A stretch of DNA of 64,000 bases from Aquabacterium sp. CECT 9606 (GTDB lineage: Bacteria; Pseudomonadota; Gammaproteobacteria; Burkholderiales; Burkholderiaceae_C). The translations under genes were made by a program, and so were the position numbers. This document shows positions 35,655 to 44,685 of this stretch, piece after piece; position 1 is the first letter of the stretch; each line of letters starts with the position of its first letter. The notes beneath the pieces were generated by a model. It did no database searches, was not told the origin of the DNA, and was given only the letters and a program-made list of their open reading frames with translations. The stretch lies in contig NZ_CAKKNB010000002.1 in NCBI RefSeq assembly GCF_918741295.1, positions 496,001 through 560,000 of the forward strand, in the 5' to 3' direction.

Positions 35655-35834
35655 TCAGGGAGCAGCCTTCTTCGTCACGTAAGGGATCTTCGTGGTCGAG
35701 AACAAATTGATCGCGAAGATGCCAGCGTTGATCAGGGGCACGCCGTAAGAGTTGTACTCGGCGCGGTGGATCGCGTCGATGAGGCTTTCGCCGCCGCTGA
35801 CTTGGGACACTTCCTGGGTGTTCAGAACTTTCAT
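35655..35834 (-). CDS. Double-glycine leader peptide, putative class II microcin/bacteriocin or signal
   Basis: A 59-residue precursor starting at the ATG at 35834, preceded by AAGGA. The leader is MKVLNTQEVSQVSGG. Counting back from the cut it has L-12, E-8, V-7, V-4, G-2 and G-1, the consensus for C39 peptidases. The predicted mature peptide has 44 residues, no cysteine, an acidic/polar first third (ESLIDAIHRAEYNSYG), a hydrophobic centre (VPLINAGIFAINLF) and a basic tail (KIPYVTKKAAP). It heads the export cluster at 30616-35599. I recognise no known bacteriocin in the mature part, and no immunity gene is evident next to it. It could instead be a signalling peptide. Confidence 0.85.
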   Translation of the reverse strand: MKVLNTQEVSQVSGGESLIDAIHRAEYNSYGVPLINAGIFAINLFSTTKIPYVTKKAAP

Positions 35835-35908
35835 GTTTTTTCCTTGTTTCAATGGATTTTTGAACGTGCCTTTGCAGGGCACATGAGGAATTTAATGATG
35901 ATCGTTCA

Positions 35909-35931
35909 GGGTTCCCATGTCGGGGAATCCC
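35909..35931. promoter_or_regulatory. Inverted repeat upstream of the double-glycine peptide gene
   Basis: GGGTTCCC (35909-35916) and the complementary arm ending at 35931 form an 8-bp stem with one bulged base and a 6-base loop, 75-97 bases upstream of the peptide start. The surrounding intergenic region (35835-36066) is clearly more AT-rich than its neighbours and must hold the peptide promoter, but no convincing -35/-10 pair was found. The repeat may be an operator or a leader hairpin. Confidence 0.4.
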
Positions 35932-36066
35932 TGGCGATCCTTCAGATCAGCGGAGGAGATACCCTTAAAATGGGAAGTTTGGAAGTTCAGTTTGTCAGAT
36001 GTTGATCCCGCCGTCGCCAATTAACCCCGATGGGCGTCGCGTTGACGCGTCACCGCCTTGTCAAAA

Positions 36067-37035
36067 TCACAACCAGCCCGCGCGCCTGAAACGCCAGTAC
36101 AGCACCGTGCATGTCGCGGCGATGAGGCCCAGCGCCGCGGGGTAGCCCCAGCGCCATTGCAATTCGGGCATGTTGGCGAAGTTCATGCCCCAGATGCCGG
36201 CAAAGGCCGTGGCCACGGCGAAGATGCCGGCCCAGGCGGCCAGGCGCTTGGTGGTTTCCGACTCTTCGATGGTGGCCATCGACAGGTTCACCTGGATGGC
36301 CGTGCCGATCGTTTCGCGGAAAGTATCCAGCGAGGCATTGATGCGGGCCAGGTGGTCATAGACATCGCGGAAATACTCGCGCGTGCCTGTGCAGACCATG
36401 GGCACGCGTCCGCTGGTGAGCTTGCCGGTGGATTCCAGCAAAGGCGTGACCGCGTGCTTGACCACCATGATCTTCTGCTTGAGCGCGTAAAGGCGCTCGA
36501 CGTTGCCCCGGGCCGTGCCAGGTTCGAAGATCTGCGCCTCGATGGCCTCCAGCTCGCCCTCCAGCGCATCGATGACCGGGAAGTAGCGGTCCACCACCGC
36601 GTCCATCAAGGCATAGAACACAAAGCCGGCGCCCAGCTTGAGCAGTTGCGGTTCGCGCTCGGCGCGGTCGCGCACGCCCAGCAAGCCTTGCTGGCTGCGG
36701 TTGCGGATGGAGATGACGTAGTTGGGCCCTGCGAAGACATCGACCTCGCCGATCTGCAGTTCGTCGGTGGCGGTGAACTCCACGGTCTGGATCACGGCGA
36801 ACACCATGTCGCCGTACTCCTCGACCTTGGGCCGTTGGTGGCCATGGCGGGCATCTTCGATGGCCAGGTCGTGCAGGCCGAATTCTTCCTGGACCTTGGC
36901 CAGCTCGGCATCGGTGGCGTCGCGCAGGGCGATCCAGACAAAGCAGTCGGGCCGCGCCAGGTAGTCGCTGATGGCGTCGGGCTCGATGTCAGCCAGGCGT
37001 TTGCCATCCTGGTAGGCCACGCAGTTGATCAACAT
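36067..37035 (-). CDS. corA: CorA-family Mg2+/Co2+ transport protein
   Basis: A 322-residue CorA-type channel starting at the ATG at 37035 (MLINCVAYQDG). The large cytoplasmic N-terminal domain contains a long helix (about 180-270). Two C-terminal transmembrane helices flank the signature GMN in GIWGMNFANMPELQWRWGYP, and the C-terminus is basic (WRFRRAGWL). It forms a pentameric divalent-cation channel in the inner membrane. It is a stand-alone gene unrelated to the export cluster. Confidence 0.95.
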   Translation of the reverse strand: MLINCVAYQDGKRLADIEPDAISDYLARPDCFVWIALRDATDAELAKVQEEFGLHDLAIEDARHGHQRPKVEEYGDMVFAVIQTVEFTATDELQIGEVDVFAGPNYVISIRNRSQQGLLGVRDRAEREPQLLKLGAGFVFYALMDAVVDRYFPVIDALEGELEAIEAQIFEPGTARGNVERLYALKQKIMVVKHAVTPLLESTGKLTSGRVPMVCTGTREYFRDVYDHLARINASLDTFRETIGTAIQVNLSMATIEESETTKRLAAWAGIFAVATAFAGIWGMNFANMPELQWRWGYPAALGLIAATCTVLYWRFRRAGWL

Positions 37036-37097
37036 GGGTGAGGCTCCGGGTGCTGCTGCGATGGAGCGCAGCATAAGGCCCGCAGGCCTTCGCGCGC

Positions 37098-38930
37098 TCA
37101 GGCCGGCAAGGTAGCCCGGGGCAGGTGCAGGGCCAATGTCTGCGCCAGATCCTCCGAACGGAAGGGCTTGGACAGTTGGCCGTTCATGCCGGCATCACGG
37201 CAGCGGTCGCCGCACAGGTCAGGGGCGTTGGCCGTCAGCGCCACGATGCTGATGGGGCCGGAGCCTTCCAGTTGTTCGCGGGCGCGGATTTGCCGCGTGG
37301 CCTCGAAGCCATCCATCACGGGCATTTCGCAGTCCATCAGCACCAGGTCTGCGCGCTGGTGGGCCAGCCAGTCAACGGCTTCGCGGCCATTGCCCAGCAT
37401 GGTCACCTTGACGCCCAGCAACTGCAGTTCGGCCTGCGCCACCAGGGCGTTCACGGGGTTGTCTTCCACCAGCAGCACGTGGGGCTCGGGCAGGTGGTCG
37501 GCCCAGGCGGGCTGGCCGTTGGCGTTGCCCCCCTCGATCGCCACGGCCTGGGTGGTCCGCTCGTCGTGCACGATGGGCAAGGGCAACGAGAAGGTGAACA
37601 GGGAGCCCACGCCGACTTCGCTGCGGCAATCCAGGTCACCGCCCATGGCGCGGCACAGCTCGCGTGAGATGGCCAGGCCCAGGCCGGTGCCGCCATAGCG
37701 GCGTTGGTAGGTGCCTTCGGCCTGGTGGAAGGCGTCGAACACGCGGGCCTGTTCGTGAGACGGGATGCCAATGCCGGTGTCCTGCACCTGGATGGTGACC
37801 TGGCCGCTGGCGGCATCGCGCCTGGCGTGCAGGCGCACGAAGCCCTTGCCCGTGAACTTGACCGCGTTGCCCAGCAGGTTGTGGAGCACCTGCCGGATGC
37901 GGACCGGGTCGCCCATGACGAACTCGTCGCGGTCCAGCTCAAGTTGCACTTTCAGGGCCAGGCCGTTTTCGGTGGCGCTCACGGCCGTGGCGTCCGCCAC
38001 CTCCGCCAACAAGGCGCGCAGCTTGAAGGGGCGCTCGTGCAAGGGCAGGCTGCCCGCTTCCATGCTGGAGAAATCAAGGATGTCGTTGATGACGCTGACC
38101 AGGTGTTCGCCTGAACTGCGCACCAGGTCCAAGCGGTGCACGGCCTGCGCATCCTGCTCGCGCTGGCGCAGCAGGCGGACCAGGCCAAGCATGCCGTGCA
38201 AGGGGGTGCGCATTTCGTGGCTCATCGTGGCCAGGAAGCGCCCCTTGGTGTCGCTCAGAATCTGGGCCTGCTGCAGTGCCTGGGCCTGCGCCCGGGCCAC
38301 CATCTCGCTTTGAAACCGCAGCCGCAGGAGTTCAACGATGCGCAGATTGGAGCGCCGCGCCTCCATGATCAAGGCCACCATCAGCCCGCTGACCGCCAGG
38401 GCGCAAAACCAGCCCAGGCCATCGTGGCGGGTCGAGGCGTACACGGCATTGGGCAAGGAGATGGGCACGATGAACAGCGCGGCCGTGATGAAATCGACGT
38501 GGAGCATGCAGGTGGCCAGGGCCGCCACCCCGATCAGCACGCTGATGCTGACGACGGCAACGTCCAACTGCTGGATGGGGGTCACAGCCCAGCCCAGCGC
38601 GCTCCAGGCGATGCTGTCCAGGACGGCCAGGAACCGGTAGATGTGCAGATCGTGCCGGCTTGAGGGGCCCGACGCCGACCTGCGCAAGCGGGAATGGGCC
38701 ACGCGGGCGATGGAAATCAGCAAACGCGCGGCGAACCAGGCCGCCAGCAGCCGGTGCGGCACCTTGTCCTGCAGCACCGCGACCACACCGGCGGCCGTCA
38801 CCACGCCAAAGGCCATCGAGAAGGGCAGCCTTTCGTGCAGGGCCTTGTGCAGGCCTTCTCTGAGTCGCGCCTCCATTTCAGGGTCGGGCACAGCGTTCGT
38901 GGCAATGGGTGACAGGGCGGAGGTCGACAT
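37098..38930 (-). CDS. Membrane hybrid histidine kinase with C-terminal receiver
   Basis: A 610-residue kinase. The N-terminal 195 residues form about six hydrophobic helices with no recognised sensor name. A short coiled coil (about 205-228) leads to HisKA with H238 in LATMSHEMRTPLHG and HATPase with RYGGTGLGLAISREL. The receiver (about 480-600) has its Asp in LVLMDCEMPVMDG. It diverges from the ABC exporter pair across 167 bases. There is no adjacent response regulator, so output probably goes through a separate HPt and regulator. Confidence 0.92.
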   Translation of the reverse strand: MSTSALSPIATNAVPDPEMEARLREGLHKALHERLPFSMAFGVVTAAGVVAVLQDKVPHRLLAAWFAARLLISIARVAHSRLRRSASGPSSRHDLHIYRFLAVLDSIAWSALGWAVTPIQQLDVAVVSISVLIGVAALATCMLHVDFITAALFIVPISLPNAVYASTRHDGLGWFCALAVSGLMVALIMEARRSNLRIVELLRLRFQSEMVARAQAQALQQAQILSDTKGRFLATMSHEMRTPLHGMLGLVRLLRQREQDAQAVHRLDLVRSSGEHLVSVINDILDFSSMEAGSLPLHERPFKLRALLAEVADATAVSATENGLALKVQLELDRDEFVMGDPVRIRQVLHNLLGNAVKFTGKGFVRLHARRDAASGQVTIQVQDTGIGIPSHEQARVFDAFHQAEGTYQRRYGGTGLGLAISRELCRAMGGDLDCRSEVGVGSLFTFSLPLPIVHDERTTQAVAIEGGNANGQPAWADHLPEPHVLLVEDNPVNALVAQAELQLLGVKVTMLGNGREAVDWLAHQRADLVLMDCEMPVMDGFEATRQIRAREQLEGSGPISIVALTANAPDLCGDRCRDAGMNGQLSKPFRSEDLAQTLALHLPRATLPA

Positions 38931-39097
38931 CAGGGACAGCGGTCGGTATGGGGTGCAACTAACTCAGCGTCCAGTGTCGCTGTCTGTCGGGGGTTTGCGT
39001 CGGGAATTGCCCGCACACCGGGGCCAGGATCATGACGGAATGCAGGTTTATCCACCCTCGAATGAGGGGCGCGGCCACATCGGGTATCGTGGCCGCC

Positions 39098-40024
39098 ATG
39101 CCTCACATCATCCAAGTCGACAAGCTGTCCAAGACCTACGCCTCCGGTTTTCAGGCGCTCAAGGACGTCACCCTGGACATCCGCCGCGGCGAGATCCTGG
39201 CCTTGCTGGGCCCCAATGGCGCGGGCAAGACCACCTTGATCAGCGCTATTTGTGGCATCGTCACCGCCAGTGCCGGCACCGTGGTGGTCGATGGCCACGA
39301 CAACGTGTCCGATTACCGGGCAGCCCGCGATCTGATCGGCCTGGTGCCCCAGGAATTGACCACCGATGCCTTCGAGACGGTGTGGGCCACGGTGTCGTTC
39401 AGCCGGGGGCTGTTCGGCAAGCCGGCCAACCCGGCCTACATCGAGAAGGTGCTGAAAGACCTGTCGCTGTGGGACAAGAAGGACAGCAAGATCATCACCT
39501 TGTCGGGTGGCATGAAGCGCCGAGTGATGATCGCCAAGGCCTTGTCGCACGAGCCTCAAATCTTGTTCCTGGACGAGCCGACGGCCGGGGTGGACGTGAA
39601 TTTGCGGCGCGACATGTGGAACCTGGTGCGCCAGTTGCAGAAGTCGGGCGTGACCATCATCCTGACCACGCACTACATTGAAGAGGCCCAGGAGATGGCC
39701 GACCGCATCGGCGTGATCAACAAGGGCGAGATCGTGCTGGTGGAAGACAAGGACGAGCTGATGCGCAAGCTGGGCAAGAAGCAGTTGACCTTGCAGTTGC
39801 AAGCGCCCTTGCAGCAGCTGCCCGCTGAGCTGGCAGGCCAGGCCTTGACCCTGGCCAACGAGGGCCGCGAGCTGACCTACACCTACGACTCGCTGGACGA
39901 GCGCACCGATGTCACCGCCTTGCTGTCCAGCCTGCAACAAGCCGGCATCAAGTTCAAGGACATCCAGACCAAACAAAGCTCGCTGGAAGACATCTTCGTC
40001 AACCTGGTGAAGGACCACGCATGA
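39098..40024 (+). CDS. ABC-2 type exporter ATP-binding protein, YadG-like
   Basis: A 308-residue ATPase. The ATG at 39098 ([18 protein letters not shown]) is preferred; the in-frame sequence upstream does not look coding. Walker A is GPNGAGKTT, the signature is [15 protein letters not shown], Walker B is [12 protein letters not shown], and the switch is [11 protein letters not shown]-terminal regulatory extension follows (about 220-308). With the overlapping permease it forms a drug- or lipid-type exporter like E. coli YadGH. Confidence 0.93.
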   Translation: MPHIIQVDKLSKTYASGFQALKDVTLDIRRGEILALLGPNGAGKTTLISAICGIVTASAGTVVVDGHDNVSDYRAARDLIGLVPQELTTDAFETVWATVSFSRGLFGKPANPAYIEKVLKDLSLWDKKDSKIITLSGGMKRRVMIAKALSHEPQILFLDEPTAGVDVNLRRDMWNLVRQLQKSGVTIILTTHYIEEAQEMADRIGVINKGEIVLVEDKDELMRKLGKKQLTLQLQAPLQQLPAELAGQALTLANEGRELTYTYDSLDERTDVTALLSSLQQAGIKFKDIQTKQSSLEDIFVNLVKDHA

Positions 40025-40782
40025 ACTGGCACGCCGTCAAGGCCATCTACGCGTTCGAGATGGCGCGAACCCGGCGCACCCTGATGCAAAGCATCATCTC
40101 GCCCGTGATCTCCACCTCGCTGTACTTTGTCGTGTTTGGCGCGGCCATTGGCACGCGCATCCAGCAGGTCGATGGCATCAGCTATGGCGCCTTCATCGTG
40201 CCGGGGCTGATCATGCTGTCGCTGCTCACGCAGAGCATTTCCAACGCGTCGTTTGGCATCTACTTTCCCAAGTTCACGGGCACCATCTACGAGCTGCTGT
40301 CGGCGCCCATTTCGTACTTTGAAATCGTGCTGAGCTACGTGGGCGCGGCGGCCACCAAGTCCATCCTGCTGGGCTTGATCATCCTGGCCACGGCAGGGCT
40401 GTTCGTGCCGTTGCACATCGCACACCCGTTCTGGATGCTGCTGTTTTTGGTGCTCACGTCGGTCACCTTCAGCCTGGTGGGTTTCATCATTGGCCTGTGG
40501 GCCGACAACTTTGAAAAGCTGCAGGTGGTGCCGCTGCTGATCGTCACGCCGCTGACCTTTTTGGGGGGCAGCTTCTACTCGATCAAGATGTTGCCGCCGG
40601 TGTGGCAAACCGTGACCTTGTTCAACCCCGTGGTCTACCTGATCAGCGGTTTCCGCTGGAGCTTTTACGGCATGGCCGATGTGGACGTGGGCATCAGCCT
40701 GGCCATGACCCTGGGCTTCATGGCCGTCTCGCTGGCCATCGTGGCCTGGATCTTCAAGACGGGCTACAAGCTCAAGCGGTGA
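40021..40782 (+). CDS. ABC-2 type exporter permease, YadH-like
   Basis: A 253-residue membrane protein with six hydrophobic helices in the ABC-2 arrangement. Its start overlaps the ATPase stop (ATGA), and its stop overlaps the start of the following MFS gene (TGATG at 40780-40784). Landmarks are [19 protein letters not shown] near the N-terminus and [17 protein letters not shown] in the C-terminal third. The substrate is not evident. Confidence 0.92.
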   Translation: MNWHAVKAIYAFEMARTRRTLMQSIISPVISTSLYFVVFGAAIGTRIQQVDGISYGAFIVPGLIMLSLLTQSISNASFGIYFPKFTGTIYELLSAPISYFEIVLSYVGAAATKSILLGLIILATAGLFVPLHIAHPFWMLLFLVLTSVTFSLVGFIIGLWADNFEKLQVVPLLIVTPLTFLGGSFYSIKMLPPVWQTVTLFNPVVYLISGFRWSFYGMADVDVGISLAMTLGFMAVSLAIVAWIFKTGYKLKR

Positions 40783-42221
40783 TGGTGAAGACGACCGCCT
40801 CGCGGATGTCGAGCCAGGTCAAGACCTTCCTGCCCTGGGTGGTGGCCACGGCGCTGTTCATGGAGCAGCTGGATTCCACCATCGTCAACACCGCGATCCC
40901 CTCGATGGCGGTGAGCCTGCAGGTCACGCCGCTGAGCCTGAAGGCGGTGGTCACCAGCTACATCCTGGCGCTGGCCGTGTGCATCCCCATGAGTGGCTGG
41001 GTGGCCGACCGCTTTGGCACACGGCGGGTGTTCATGGTGGCGGTGGGCACCTTCACGGTGGCCTCGGTGCTGTGCGGCCTGGCCGTGAATGCGCCCATGC
41101 TGGTGGCCACGCGCATCCTGCAGGGCATCGGCGCGGCCATGATGATGCCGGTAGGGCGCCTGGCCATCATCCGCACCTTTCCCAAATCAGAGCTGCTCAA
41201 GGCGATGAACTTCGTGATCATCCCGGCCTTGATCGGGCCGCTGCTCGGCCCCACGGTGGGTGGGCTGATCGTGCATTGGCTGTCGTGGCGCGAGATCTTC
41301 TTCGTCAACGTGCCGGTGGGCTTGCTGGCCTTGTACCTGATCCACCGGCACATGCCCGACTACCGGGGCGAGGCGCCACGCCCGCTCGATGTGGTCGGTC
41401 TGGTTCTGTTCGGCGCGGGCACGGCCCTGCTGTCCTGGTTGCTCGAGGTTTTTGGCGACCACCGCCTGGACGCCACCTCCGCTGGCGTCTTGTTTCTGCT
41501 GGCCTTCAGTTTGCTGGGTGCTTATTTTTTGCACGCCCGGCAATCGGCTTTTCCCTTGTTGCGCCTGGACCTGTTCAAGGTGCGCACCTTCCGCGTCTCG
41601 GTGGTGGGCGGCTTCATCACGCGCCTGGGCATCGGGGGCCTGCCTTTCCTGCTGCCTTTGCTTTACCAACTCGGCATGGGCTTGCCTGCGTGGCAATCTG
41701 GCTTGTTGATGATGCCTACGGCGCTGGCCGCGATGGGCATGAAGCTGGTGGCTCCGCGGGTGCTGCGGCGCTTTGGCTACCGGCGCGTGCTGGTGAGCAA
41801 CACCGTCATGATCGGGCTGACCATTGGCCTGTATGCCCTGATCACCGAATCAACGCCATTGGCCGCCATCGTGGCCTTGAGCTTGAGTCTGGGCTTCTTC
41901 AACTCGCTGCAGTTTTCAAGCATGAACTCCATGGCTTATGCCGACATCGAGTCCAAAGATTCGAGCATGGCCAGCACCCTGGCCAGCTCGCTGCAGCAAC
42001 TGTCCATGAGCTTCGGCCTGGCGTGCGGCTCCATCATCACCGCCTGGTACCTGGGCGATCTGCCGCAAACCGAACGCAGCTTTGTCACCGGTGCCTTGCA
42101 CCATGCCTTCCTCACCCTGGGGGTGCTGACGATCCTGTCGTCGCTGTCGTTCTGGACTTTGCGCGCCAGTGACGGCGAGAGCGTGACCCGAGGCGCCGCT
42201 GCCATTCCCGACAAAGCGTGA
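40782..42221 (+). CDS. DHA2-family MFS multidrug transporter
   Basis: A 479-residue, 14-helix drug:proton antiporter of the EmrB/QacA type. Motif D1 is LDSTIVNTAIPSMA, motif A is GWVADRFGTRRVF, and motif C-like GPLLGPTVGGLIV is present. It is translationally coupled to the YadGH-like genes by a one-base overlap, which makes a three-gene efflux operon. No MarR/TetR regulator lies next to it. An in-frame ATG at 40806 is an alternative start. Confidence 0.92.
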   Translation: MVKTTASRMSSQVKTFLPWVVATALFMEQLDSTIVNTAIPSMAVSLQVTPLSLKAVVTSYILALAVCIPMSGWVADRFGTRRVFMVAVGTFTVASVLCGLAVNAPMLVATRILQGIGAAMMMPVGRLAIIRTFPKSELLKAMNFVIIPALIGPLLGPTVGGLIVHWLSWREIFFVNVPVGLLALYLIHRHMPDYRGEAPRPLDVVGLVLFGAGTALLSWLLEVFGDHRLDATSAGVLFLLAFSLLGAYFLHARQSAFPLLRLDLFKVRTFRVSVVGGFITRLGIGGLPFLLPLLYQLGMGLPAWQSGLLMMPTALAAMGMKLVAPRVLRRFGYRRVLVSNTVMIGLTIGLYALITESTPLAAIVALSLSLGFFNSLQFSSMNSMAYADIESKDSSMASTLASSLQQLSMSFGLACGSIITAWYLGDLPQTERSFVTGALHHAFLTLGVLTILSSLSFWTLRASDGESVTRGAAAIPDKA

Positions 42222-42291
42222 CGCAGTTGGCGAATGCTTGACCTCGCGGGCTGCGCGCTCAAGCTTTGACGTGGGCGGCCGATAGCACCGT

Positions 42292-43440
42292 ATGCGCATC
42301 ACGCTTGACCGTCTGCTGGACAGCTCAACGCCTGCCAACCGGTGCCTGTTGGCAGTGGGCTTGTCCGTGCCGTTTTTCGGCGTGTTCTGGATGGCCAATG
42401 GCGTCGCCTTCCTCAATGCGGAAGTGGCGCGGGGCGTGCAGCAAGGGGTGTTGCTCGCCTTGCAGGCGTTTCTGAGCGTGGTGCTGCTGATCAGCGCCGT
42501 GATGGGCACCTGGCTGTGGCCACGGCGCGGTTTGCCGGACCGGATCCCACGGGCGACCCTGTTGGTCACCTTCAACATCGGCCTGGGTTACCTGGCGCTG
42601 GTGGTGGCCGCCGGCGCCTTCACCACCGGCATGAGCCTGGTGCTGCTGGGGGTGCTGGCCGTCGGCCTGTTGCTGTTCAGCGTGGGCACCATCTTGCGTG
42701 TCTTCATCGTGTGCGTGCTCATCCACGCCTGCCAGGACGGCTTGGTGCTGCTGGGCTGGTTGCCCTATGCGCCTTTGCTGAACGAACATGCCTTTGACGT
42801 GGGCGGCGCGCCCACCTGGTGGTGGTCCTTGTGGCAGAGCGCCGTGTTCTATGTGGGCTGGGCCATCATCCTGTTCCTCATCTTCAAGCTGTTCACCCGG
42901 CTGGATGGGCTGCACCAGCAGCTGGCCAAGCTGTCGTACACCGATGTGCTCACGGGCCTGGCCAACCGCCGCTATTTCATGGAGCGCCTGACCGCCGAAG
43001 CGCGCCGCTACGTTCGCGCCAAAACTCCGTACAGCCTGATCCTGATCGATGTGGACCACTTCAAGAGCATCAATGACCGCCATGGCCACCACGCTGGCGA
43101 CGAGGTGCTGCGCCGCCTGGCCCAGGTGTTGATCGAAGGCGTGCGCACGCCCACCGACCAATCTGCCCGCATTGGGGGCGAGGAGTTCGCCGTGCTGTTG
43201 CCCGACACCTCGCTGGCCGCCACCGAGATTGTCTGCCGGCGCATTGCCGAGGTGTTGCGCCAGCACACCTTCTCGGTCAACGGCCAAAGCTTCCACCTGA
43301 CCATCAGCATGGGGGTCGTCGAGTGCCGCGGCGAGCCGATCGAAGATGCCTTGAAGCAAGCGGACCGCAACCTCTACAAGGCCAAGCAAGGCGGCCGCGA
43401 CCAGGCCATCTATTCCATGGCCACGGAGGTGGCGCGATGA
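42292..43440 (+). CDS. Membrane-bound diguanylate cyclase (GGDEF) 1
   Basis: A 382-residue protein with six hydrophobic helices in the first 195 residues and a GGDEF domain (about 215-380). The catalytic signature is ARIGGEEFAVLLPDTS and the substrate-binding part is LIDVDHFKSINDRHGH, so it should make cyclic-di-GMP. The inhibitory I-site position five residues before GGEEF reads TPTD instead of RxxD, so product inhibition is probably absent. Its stop overlaps the start of a second similar cyclase (ATGA at 43437-43440). Confidence 0.93.
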   Translation: MRITLDRLLDSSTPANRCLLAVGLSVPFFGVFWMANGVAFLNAEVARGVQQGVLLALQAFLSVVLLISAVMGTWLWPRRGLPDRIPRATLLVTFNIGLGYLALVVAAGAFTTGMSLVLLGVLAVGLLLFSVGTILRVFIVCVLIHACQDGLVLLGWLPYAPLLNEHAFDVGGAPTWWWSLWQSAVFYVGWAIILFLIFKLFTRLDGLHQQLAKLSYTDVLTGLANRRYFMERLTAEARRYVRAKTPYSLILIDVDHFKSINDRHGHHAGDEVLRRLAQVLIEGVRTPTDQSARIGGEEFAVLLPDTSLAATEIVCRRIAEVLRQHTFSVNGQSFHLTISMGVVECRGEPIEDALKQADRNLYKAKQGGRDQAIYSMATEVAR

Positions 43441-44639
43441 GCTGGGCCGAGAAGCTGAGCAGGCTCACAGCCTGGCTGGCCGAGCAGTTGCTTGCGCGCC
43501 GGCCCGTCATCAGCTGCCTGCTGTTCGCGGCGGCGGGCATTCCCATGCTGCTGTTGTTCCTGGGTTTGCAGGGCTTTGCGCAGGCCCACGCTGCGGCAGG
43601 TGCGTTTTATCAACCGGCCGCCTTGATGGCCATGCAGGCCTTGCTGGCCGCCGTGGTGGCGGGCCTGGCCGGCGTGAGCCTGTACTGCTGGCAGCGCCGC
43701 AAGACCGAGTCGGCCTGCCACTGGCTGCCGATGCTCACGGTCACGCCCACCGTCATCACACTGATCGGCCTGGCCATCGCTTATGGCCTGAAGGACACGC
43801 CCGTGAGCGTGGCGGTGCTGACCGCGATCCTGCTGGCCCGTGCCCTGTTCGATTTCAAAACGCTCAAGCCCAGCCTGGCCATCGGTGCTGCCATGGTGCT
43901 GGTCAACGAGGTGCTGGTCATCCAGGGCGTGGTGCCTTATGCGCCCTTGCTCACCGCGCCAGTATTCTCTGGCGGCGAGCTGGCCTGGTGGTGGCAGATC
44001 TGGTGCCGTGCGGTGCTCGACTTCAGCTTGCTGTCGTTCTCGGCCATGGCGTTCTTTCTGTTCAGCACCTTGGGCCAACGCCGGCGCGAACTGGAGAGCC
44101 TGGTCCGCACTGACATGCTGACTGGCCTGGCCAACCGCCGGACCTTCATGGCCCAGCTGGAAATCGAATCCCACCGGCACGCGCGCAGCAAGCGCCCCTT
44201 CTGCCTGGTCATGTGCGACGTGGACCACTTCAAGAAGATCAACGACACCTGGGGCCACCCGGCCGGCGATGCCGTGCTGGTGGAGCTGGGTCGCATCCTG
44301 AAGAACACCACGCGTGAGCAGATCGACACGGCGGCGCGCATTGGTGGTGAGGAGTTCGCCGTGCTCTTGCCCGAGACCGGCCTGGAGCAGGCCGAACGCG
44401 TGGCGCAGTTGATGTCCTCAGGGGTGCGCTCCCAGATCTTCGTCTTCGATGGCCAGCAGTTCAGCGTGACCCAGAGCGTGGGCATCGCCCAAGCCTGTGA
44501 TGGGGACGGTGATGGCGCCATGCGCGTGGCCGATGACAACCTGTACATCGCCAAGCGACAAGGGCGTGACCGCATCGTGGCCTCCGTGGCCACGTCCCCG
44601 GCCGCCGTGGACTCTCAGGTCGCCTGCTCCTTGAAGTGA
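43437..44639 (+). CDS. Membrane-bound diguanylate cyclase (GGDEF) 2
   Basis: A 400-residue paralogue of the preceding gene with the same layout: about six membrane helices (residues 20-215) and a GGDEF domain with ARIGGEEFAVLLPETG and MCDVDHFKKINDTWGH. The I-site position reads EQID, again lacking RxxD. The membrane halves share landmarks with the first protein (VVPYAPLL here, WLPYAPLL there; GGAPTWWWSLWQSAV there, GGELAWWWQIWCRAV here), indicating tandem duplication. The sensed signal is unknown. Confidence 0.93.
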   Translation: MSWAEKLSRLTAWLAEQLLARRPVISCLLFAAAGIPMLLLFLGLQGFAQAHAAAGAFYQPAALMAMQALLAAVVAGLAGVSLYCWQRRKTESACHWLPMLTVTPTVITLIGLAIAYGLKDTPVSVAVLTAILLARALFDFKTLKPSLAIGAAMVLVNEVLVIQGVVPYAPLLTAPVFSGGELAWWWQIWCRAVLDFSLLSFSAMAFFLFSTLGQRRRELESLVRTDMLTGLANRRTFMAQLEIESHRHARSKRPFCLVMCDVDHFKKINDTWGHPAGDAVLVELGRILKNTTREQIDTAARIGGEEFAVLLPETGLEQAERVAQLMSSGVRSQIFVFDGQQFSVTQSVGIAQACDGDGDGAMRVADDNLYIAKRQGRDRIVASVATSPAAVDSQVACSLK

Positions 44640-44685
44640 GTTTCTTTCGCCGATACTGACCGGGTGTCGAATGTGGAAGGGATGA

